Origin: SVEL01 sp045125245
Lineage (GTDB): Bacteria > Bacillota > Clostridia > Lachnospirales > Lachnospiraceae
DNA: 64,000 bases
Assembly: GCA_045125245.1 (NCBI GenBank)
Contig: JBGVNF010000012.1
Coordinates: 1-64,000 of the forward strand
Direction of reading: 5' to 3'
Position numbers and translations under genes: made by a program. Within the stretch, counting starts at the first letter, position 1. The number at the start of each line of letters is the position of its first letter. This document shows, one piece after another, positions 59,463 through 64,000 of the stretch. The notes beneath the pieces were generated by a model. The model did not search any database, was not told the DNA's origin, and saw only the letters and a program-made list of their open reading frames with translations.

Positions 59463-59757
59463 GAAACTCTATGTGGATGAAGAAATTTCAAAGCATAAGA
59501 GAAAAACAATTAAAAATCTAAAATATAGTAAGTTAATGCTAGGTGTGTATGTTATCACATTATCAAATAATCCAAATGATGAATTGGATATAATTCCTTC
59601 CTATGTTCTCATGCAGAAGATATATAAAGACATGGAACTGATAGTTGTGGGTATTGCCAGTGATAGAGATAATGCCTTAGAACTTTTAAATAGGATGACA
59701 TATGACTGTTTAAATGAGACAGGAAATGTGTCCTTTAAACAATATTTTAACATGTAA
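59449..59757 (+). CDS. small unrecognised protein
   Basis: 102 residues, basic N-terminus (FHKKLYVDEEISKHKRKTI) and a mixed alpha/beta body (LMLGVYVITLSNNPNDELDI, ELIVVGIASDRDNALELL). No membrane helix and no known domain. It starts 14 bases inside the preceding gene, which points to translation coupled with it and possibly to a complex of the two products. AAGAAAGG after its stop is the ribosome site of the next gene. Confidence 0.65.
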   Translation: MLFHKKLYVDEEISKHKRKTIKNLKYSKLMLGVYVITLSNNPNDELDIIPSYVLMQKIYKDMELIVVGIASDRDNALELLNRMTYDCLNETGNVSFKQYFNM

Positions 59758-59777
59758 GAAAGGAAAAGAAGAGTGAA

Positions 59778-60758
59778 ATGCTAGAAATCATACTTAATAT
59801 ATTTTTAATAATATTAAAAATATTAGGCATTTTATTACTGTCAGCTCTTTTACTTATAGTTACATTGTTGTTAATAGTTCTGTTTGTGCCTATACGGTAT
59901 AAAGCCGCAGGAGATTTTAGTAAGACTGAAAATGGTATAGAACATAATATATATGCTAAAATAACCTGGTGCTTGAGGAGTATATCTATAAGTTATCAAA
60001 GAGTTGATAATAAGAATAATATATCGTTTAAAGTATTTGGATATGATTTGCTTAATCGTAAAAGGAAGCCTAAGAAAAAGGCTGTCACCAGGGTAAATAG
60101 TTCAACGAAAAATGTGAATAATAACAATAACATTTCTTCTAGGGAGAATAAGGTATCACCAGAAAAAACGATTGTAAAGAGTGTACAGAATCTAGAGAAT
60201 GTACAAAATATTACGTCGAATACTAACGATAATCTTAAAGCAAAAGAAATTGTTGAACCTAATACACAACAAAAAAAGAAATCAATTAGGGACAAAATAA
60301 AAAATATTCTTCATAAAATTAAAGAAAAAATAAGAGGAATATTTAACAAAATCAAAGCTATTGCAGATAAGATAAAAAGTATAAATAATGTAAAAAACTC
60401 TTTTATAGAATATTTGAGGCAAGATACTTCAAAGAAGGCGATAAAAGAGATAAAAAAAATAATAATAAAGCTTATAAAACATATTTTACCAAGAAAGCTT
60501 AAGGCTACTGTAGGATTTGGATTTGAAGATCCGTCTACTACAGGCAAGGTGTTGGGATATTCTAGTATATTCTATGGAATATATGGTGAAAATCTAGAAT
60601 TAGAGCCTGATTTTGACAAAACAGTTTTATATGGCAAATTTAATCTAAAAGGAAGAATAAGAATATTTAATGTTCTTTTGGCTGGATTTAAATTATATAG
60701 AAACAAGTGGATTAGAGATTTTATTACATTTTCTAAGGAAACAGTAAAGGATTTATAG
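59778..60758 (+). CDS. DUF2953 (YtfI-like) membrane protein
   Basis: 326 residues. One strongly hydrophobic N-terminal helix (about 6-38, many Leu/Ile), a short beta block, a Lys/Asn-rich low-complexity linker (about 95-175), an amphipathic Lys-rich helix and the C-terminal DUF2953 region (about 235-320, KATVGFGFEDPSTTGKVLGY). In Bacillus the equivalent ytfI precedes ytfJ and both are sporulation genes; the same order is kept here with a nine-base gap. It is probably anchored in the membrane. Confidence 0.82.
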   Translation: MLEIILNIFLIILKILGILLLSALLLIVTLLLIVLFVPIRYKAAGDFSKTENGIEHNIYAKITWCLRSISISYQRVDNKNNISFKVFGYDLLNRKRKPKKKAVTRVNSSTKNVNNNNNISSRENKVSPEKTIVKSVQNLENVQNITSNTNDNLKAKEIVEPNTQQKKKSIRDKIKNILHKIKEKIRGIFNKIKAIADKIKSINNVKNSFIEYLRQDTSKKAIKEIKKIIIKLIKHILPRKLKATVGFGFEDPSTTGKVLGYSSIFYGIYGENLELEPDFDKTVLYGKFNLKGRIRIFNVLLAGFKLYRNKWIRDFITFSKETVKDL

Positions 60759-60767
60759 GAGGAAGCT

Positions 60768-61172
60768 ATGCAGGAAAATAATTTTGACAAGACAGTTGGT
60801 TCGTTATTCAATGGAATGACAAATTTTATGACAACTAAGACAGTTGTGGGAGAAGCAGTTCATATTGGAGATACAATTATCTTACCTTTAGTAGATGTAT
60901 CTTTTGGTATGGGTGCAGGAGCAAGAGCTGATGGAAATAAGAATAGTGCAACAGGCGGTATGGGTGGAAAGATGTCACCAAGTGCTGTTTTAGTTATTAA
61001 TAATGGTGTAAGCCGCATTATTAATATTAAGAATCAGGACACAGTTACTAAGCTTGTAGATATGGCACCAGACATTATAGCTAGATTTACAAGCATGATA
61101 AAGAAGGATGGCGGTGCTAATCTTTCTGATGAAGAAATAGTTGTAGCTGCTAAAGAAAATAGCGCAAATTAA
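60768..61172 (+). CDS. ytfJ: GerW/YtfJ family sporulation protein
   Basis: 134 residues. KTVVGEAVHIGDTIILPLVDVSFGMGAGAR and a Gly-rich GGMGGKMSPSAVLVINNG stretch are the YtfJ/GerW marks; YtfJ is needed for normal germination in Bacillus. AGGAGG precedes the ATG at 60768. Its stop is followed by about 85 non-coding bases with a possible TATAAT box at 61226 but no matched -35. Confidence 0.93.
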   Translation: MQENNFDKTVGSLFNGMTNFMTTKTVVGEAVHIGDTIILPLVDVSFGMGAGARADGNKNSATGGMGGKMSPSAVLVINNGVSRIINIKNQDTVTKLVDMAPDIIARFTSMIKKDGGANLSDEEIVVAAKENSAN

Positions 61173-61257
61173 TAAAAAAATATAAACGATTGTATATAAA
61201 TGTAAAACTAACACTGGATTATGCATATAATATATTAAAGAATATTTTGGTAATGAT

Positions 61258-61407
61258 ATGTCTATTAAAAAAATATGTGGATTTATATTGTTCTGGTTGG
61301 CAGTGGGTATGGCTATAGGCCTTTATCTGCAAACGGGATTTTGGATAATCGTATTGATTGTTATAATGCTTATCAGTGGATACAATCTGTTTTGCGGAGG
61401 AAAATAA
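61258..61407 (+). CDS. small membrane protein of 49 residues
   Basis: ATG 61258 opens MSIKKICGFILFWLAVGMAI, a two-helix hydrophobic protein with a short GYNLFCGGK tail. It is too short for simple ORF filters but has regular codon use. Its last codons contain the GGAGG that serves metF, and the stop is one base before the metF GTG start, so the two are likely coupled. Similar small proteins appear in related Lachnospiraceae as far as I recall. The upstream ribosome site (TTGGTAATGAT) is weak. Function unknown. Confidence 0.65.
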   Translation: MSIKKICGFILFWLAVGMAIGLYLQTGFWIIVLIVIMLISGYNLFCGGK

Positions 61408-61408
61408 A

Positions 61409-62278
61409 GTGAAGATATCATCATTGTTTGAACAGGGAAAAACAGTATTTTCTTTTGAAATATTCCCGCCAAAGAAGACTAGTAGTATTGATACTGTTTA
61501 TTCTACACTTGAGGGGCTTAAGGATTTAAAGCCTGCATTTATAAGTGTAACATATGGTGCTGGTGGCACATTAACTGATGCTGGTCACTCAAAAACTTGT
61601 GAAATAGCATCCATTATAAAGAATAAGTACAATATTACACCAGTGGCACATTTGACATGTGTTAACTCGACAAAATCTCAAGTTGAAGCAGAGCTTAATT
61701 CTTTAAAGGATAATGGTATAGAAAACATTTTGGCACTTAGAGGAGATATTAACCCTGATATACCAAGGTGTTATGATTTTAAATATGCTTCAGAACTTGT
61801 AAGCTTTATAAAAGAACGTGGTGATTTTCATATTTCAGGAGCTTGCTATCCTGAAGTACATAATGATGCCGAAAATATGGTTGATGATATATTAAACCTA
61901 AAAAAGAAGGTTGACGCAGGTGTGACACATCTTATGAGTCAGTTATTCTTTGATAACAATGCCTTTTATTCATTTGTAGAAAAGGCTAGAATTGCTGGTG
62001 TTAATGTTCCTATTGAGGCAGGTATTATGCCAGTTACAAATAAGAGCCAAATAGAGAGAATGGTTACAATGTGTGGTGCATCATTGCCACAGAAGTTTGT
62101 AAAGGTTATGCAGAAGTTTGAAAATAACCCTGAAGCTTTAAGGGATGCAGGTATTGCTTATGCAATAGACCAGATTGTTGACCTTATTTCCAGCGGTGTA
62201 GATGGAATTCATCTTTATACAATGAATAATCCATATGTAGCAAGAAAAATTTCAGAAGCTGTAGGTAATCTCTTATAA
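61409..62278 (+). CDS. metF: methylenetetrahydrofolate reductase
   Basis: 289-residue TIM-barrel flavoenzyme that makes 5-methyltetrahydrofolate, the methyl donor for MetH. SFEIFPPKK, TYGAGGTLTDAGHSKT, HLTCVNSTKSQVEAEL, ALRGDIN and QLFFDNNAF are typical. The start is GTG 61409 with GGAGG (61396-61400) eight bases ahead; an upstream in-frame start at 61376 lies inside the 49-residue gene. It is followed by a MetH activation-domain protein and metH, forming one methionine-methylation unit. Confidence 0.96.
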   Translation: MKISSLFEQGKTVFSFEIFPPKKTSSIDTVYSTLEGLKDLKPAFISVTYGAGGTLTDAGHSKTCEIASIIKNKYNITPVAHLTCVNSTKSQVEAELNSLKDNGIENILALRGDINPDIPRCYDFKYASELVSFIKERGDFHISGACYPEVHNDAENMVDDILNLKKKVDAGVTHLMSQLFFDNNAFYSFVEKARIAGVNVPIEAGIMPVTNKSQIERMVTMCGASLPQKFVKVMQKFENNPEALRDAGIAYAIDQIVDLISSGVDGIHLYTMNNPYVARKISEAVGNLL

Positions 62279-62293
62279 TAAGAGGAGTTTATA

Positions 62294-62968
62294 ATGAAAA
62301 AAACAAATATTACTCTTCAAAAAGTTAATAAGGACGAGCTTTATAGGTATACAGGTACTCCGGACGACTCTGTCCGGGGTATTATTGATAAAGCGGAAGA
62401 GGAGTTAATTAATTTAGTTAGACCTGGATATGTATGGAAGATATTTGATATTGTAATTGATGAGGCAGGTGTTAAATTAGCTGGAACAGAAGTTATTCTG
62501 AAAGGTGAAAGTATAAAAAAACACTTGCGAGGTTGCGATAGAATTGCTTTACTTGCTAGTACTTTGACTGGAGAAGCAGATAGGCTTATTAGAAAATATC
62601 AGGTGTGTGATATGACAAAGGCTGTCATTATAGATGCTATAGCATCTGTAGCTATAGAACAGATTTGTAATATGGCAGAGGAGGATATAAAAGAAACCAT
62701 TAAAGATTGCTATTTAACATACAGATATGGTGTTGGATATGGAGATTTTCCTCTAGAGCAGGAAAAAGATATATTAGATATCATAGATGCTATGAAAAAT
62801 ATCGGATTATGTGTAACTGATGGCAATATTTTAACTCCACTAAAATCAGTAGTTTGTGTTATAGGAATTAGTGATACTGTTTTGGAAAAAGGTCAAAAGG
62901 GATGCGCAACCTGTAATATGAATACGCATTGTCAGTATAGAAAACAAGGTCTAAACTGTGGTCAATAA
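62294..62968 (+). CDS. stand-alone MetH activation-domain protein
   Basis: 224 residues matching the cobalamin-dependent methionine synthase activation domain, which normally is the C-terminal part of MetH. Visible are an AdoMet-like R-x-x-x-G region (DLVRPGYVWKIFDI-type) and a Cys-rich end (KGCATCNMNTHCQYRKQGLNCG). It is separate from metH, as in many clostridia, and probably reductively re-methylates oxidised cob(II)alamin when it docks to the enzyme. AAGAGGAG precedes ATG 62294. The Cys cluster at the end may bind iron-sulfur or zinc, which is inference. Confidence 0.87.
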   Translation: MKKTNITLQKVNKDELYRYTGTPDDSVRGIIDKAEEELINLVRPGYVWKIFDIVIDEAGVKLAGTEVILKGESIKKHLRGCDRIALLASTLTGEADRLIRKYQVCDMTKAVIIDAIASVAIEQICNMAEEDIKETIKDCYLTYRYGVGYGDFPLEQEKDILDIIDAMKNIGLCVTDGNILTPLKSVVCVIGISDTVLEKGQKGCATCNMNTHCQYRKQGLNCGQ

Positions 62969-62988
62969 ATATAAACGAGGACAAAGAT

Positions 62989-64000
62989 ATGGAAATGATA
63001 TTTGATAGAGATTATGTAATTCTTGATGGTGCCATGGGTACCGAAATTCAAAAAAGAGGTCTAAAGCTTGGTGGAATTCCAGAATTATTAAATATTTCAT
63101 CTAGAGAAATGATTGAAGAGATTCATCTTTCTTATATGGAGGCTGGAAGTGATATAGTTTACGCCAATACTTTTGGTGCAAATGGATACAAGCTTAAGAA
63201 TTCTGGATATTCAGTAAAAGAGGTTATAGAAGCCGGCATAGATATTGCTAAGAGTGCAGCAGATAAGTTCTATACAAAAACAGGTAAAAAGGTATATGTA
63301 GCTTTAGACTTAGGACCTATAGGTCAGCTTCTTGAACCTACAGGTATTCTATCTTTCAATGAGGCATATGAATACTATAAAGAAGCTATTTTAGCGGGAA
63401 GTAAAGCGGATTTAGTTGTTTTTGAAACTCAGACGGATTTACTAGAGGTTAAAGCGGCTGTGTTAGCTGCTAAGGAAAATAGTGATTTGCCGATAATGGT
63501 CACAATGACATTTGAGGAAAATTTAAGAACCTTTACTGGATGCAGTGTGGAAGCTATGGCGCTTACTCTTAATGGTTTAGGAGTGGATGCATTGGGTGTA
63601 AACTGCTCATTAGGACCAAAGGAGCTTTTACCGGTTGTTGAGAAGATAAGAAAATATACATCTATACCAGTTATAGCAAAGCCTAATGCTGGTTTACCTG
63701 ATCCACTTACAAATACATACAATGTATCACCGGAAGCTTTTGCTGATGATATGGAACTTATGGCAAAGGCTGGAGTAAAGGTTTTTGGAGGCTGTTGTGG
63801 TACAACACCTGAATTTATTAAAGCTCTTACTGACAAAATAGGTACGTTATCCTTTGAAACTATAAGAAATGATTTACCTATAATTAATCATATAAGTGCA
63901 GTTTGTTCGCCTACAAAGGTTGTTACTATAGATGAGCCAAGAATTATAGGTGAGAGAATTAATCCTACAGGTAAGAAAAAATTTAAAGAAGCATTACTTA
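62989..64000 (+). CDS. metH: methionine synthase, cobalamin-dependent (5' part, cut by window end)
   Basis: The first 337 residues are present. The homocysteine-binding barrel starts DYVILDGAMGTEIQKRG and has the zinc ligands Cys206 (GVNCSLGP) and Cys269/Cys270 (GGCCGTTP). After a linker, IIGERINPTGKKKFKEA begins the pterin-binding domain. The cobalamin module must lie beyond the window. ACGAGGA precedes ATG 62989. The activation domain is encoded separately upstream, so this MetH is expected to be a shorter clostridial form without it. Confidence 0.95.
   Translation, partial: MEMIFDRDYVILDGAMGTEIQKRGLKLGGIPELLNISSREMIEEIHLSYMEAGSDIVYANTFGANGYKLKNSGYSVKEVIEAGIDIAKSAADKFYTKTGKKVYVALDLGPIGQLLEPTGILSFNEAYEYYKEAILAGSKADLVVFETQTDLLEVKAAVLAAKENSDLPIMVTMTFEENLRTFTGCSVEAMALTLNGLGVDALGVNCSLGPKELLPVVEKIRKYTSIPVIAKPNAGLPDPLTNTYNVSPEAFADDMELMAKAGVKVFGGCCGTTPEFIKALTDKIGTLSFETIRNDLPIINHISAVCSPTKVVTIDEPRIIGERINPTGKKKFKEALL

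Noticed and set aside
59996..60295. Minus-strand ORF opposite the DUF2953 linker
   Set aside because: Leu/Phe-rich shadow of the Lys/Asn-rich linker.
61173..61408. SAM riboswitch before metF
   Set aside because: No SAM-box core is seen; the stretch holds a 49-codon membrane ORF.
63429..63836. Minus-strand open frame within metH
   Set aside because: It is the antisense of a conserved metH barrel and has no start signal; metH runs in the plus strand to the window end.

Overview
The window looks like chromosomal core DNA from a low-GC anaerobic Firmicute, most likely the family Lachnospiraceae (Clostridia); I cannot fix the genus. The signs are strong AT bias, near-perfect AGGAGG ribosome binding sites, heavy use of AGA/ATA codons, and gene orders typical of that group: HI0933-type flavoprotein-cmk-ispH-S1, DUF177-rpmF-plsX-acpP-rnc-smc-ftsY, ylxM-ffh-rpsP-khpA-rimM-trmD-rplS-lepB-rbgA-rnhB, and a DUF512 radical SAM protein followed by der-plsY-gpsA. 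Almost everything is on the plus strand. I see no tRNA, rRNA, CRISPR array, phage or intact insertion sequence.

Layout. 1-7.8 kb: RpiR-type regulator, flavoprotein, cmk, ispH, S1, then a lone cheR, rsmD, coaD and a conserved coiled-coil protein. 7.8-14.3 kb is the accessory-looking part: an oligopeptide-transporter ATPase remnant, a frameshifted small membrane protein, a Phd/ParE-type toxin-antitoxin pair, a YlbJ-like membrane protein, pepD, walJ, a zinc-ribbon ORF with an in-frame stop, and an Rpn-type PD-(D/E)XK nuclease that seems to start at ATT. 14.4-20.8 kb: ACT-domain/DUF711 pair, a REC-HD-GYP-GGDEF response regulator, nfo and proS. 20.9-24.7 kb: divergent SemiSWEET-like/LysR genes with palindromic sites, a cobalamin riboswitch driving a DUF4430 protein and an ECF S-component, and tmcAL. 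24.9-29.1 kb: a Cthe_2159-type lipoprotein and pta-ackA. 29.2-48 kb: a long block of ribosome, lipid, SRP and protein-export genes, with ilvA inserted and three signal peptidase paralogues. 48-49.3 kb: a GC-rich folded repeat and a membrane-anchored GH25 lysozyme. 49.4-58 kb: DUF512, der, plsY, gpsA, a MalT-like LuxR regulator and cls. 58-61.4 kb: two unrecognised proteins with ytfI/ytfJ-like sporulation genes. 61.2-64 kb: metF, a separate MetH activation-domain protein and the start of metH, cut by the window end.

Functional links. PlsX, AcpP, PlsY, GpsA and Cls cover successive steps of phospholipid synthesis. FtsY, Ffh, YlxM and the three LepB proteins form the co-translational export and processing route. 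The B12-riboswitch uptake pair near 22 kb plausibly feeds the cobalamin-dependent MetF-MetH methionine branch near 62 kb. Pta-AckA is the acetate/ATP-yielding route.

I did not find an obviously new multi-gene defence or biosynthetic system. The best candidates for undescribed biology are regulatory or marginal: the ATT-start nuclease with its repeated structured leader, the hairpin just ahead of rnc, the palindromes around the LysR gene, the folded GC-rich element at 48 kb, the switch-like rplS leader, and the unknown pair at 58.1-59.8 kb under a promoter that overlaps a 10-bp-arm palindrome.
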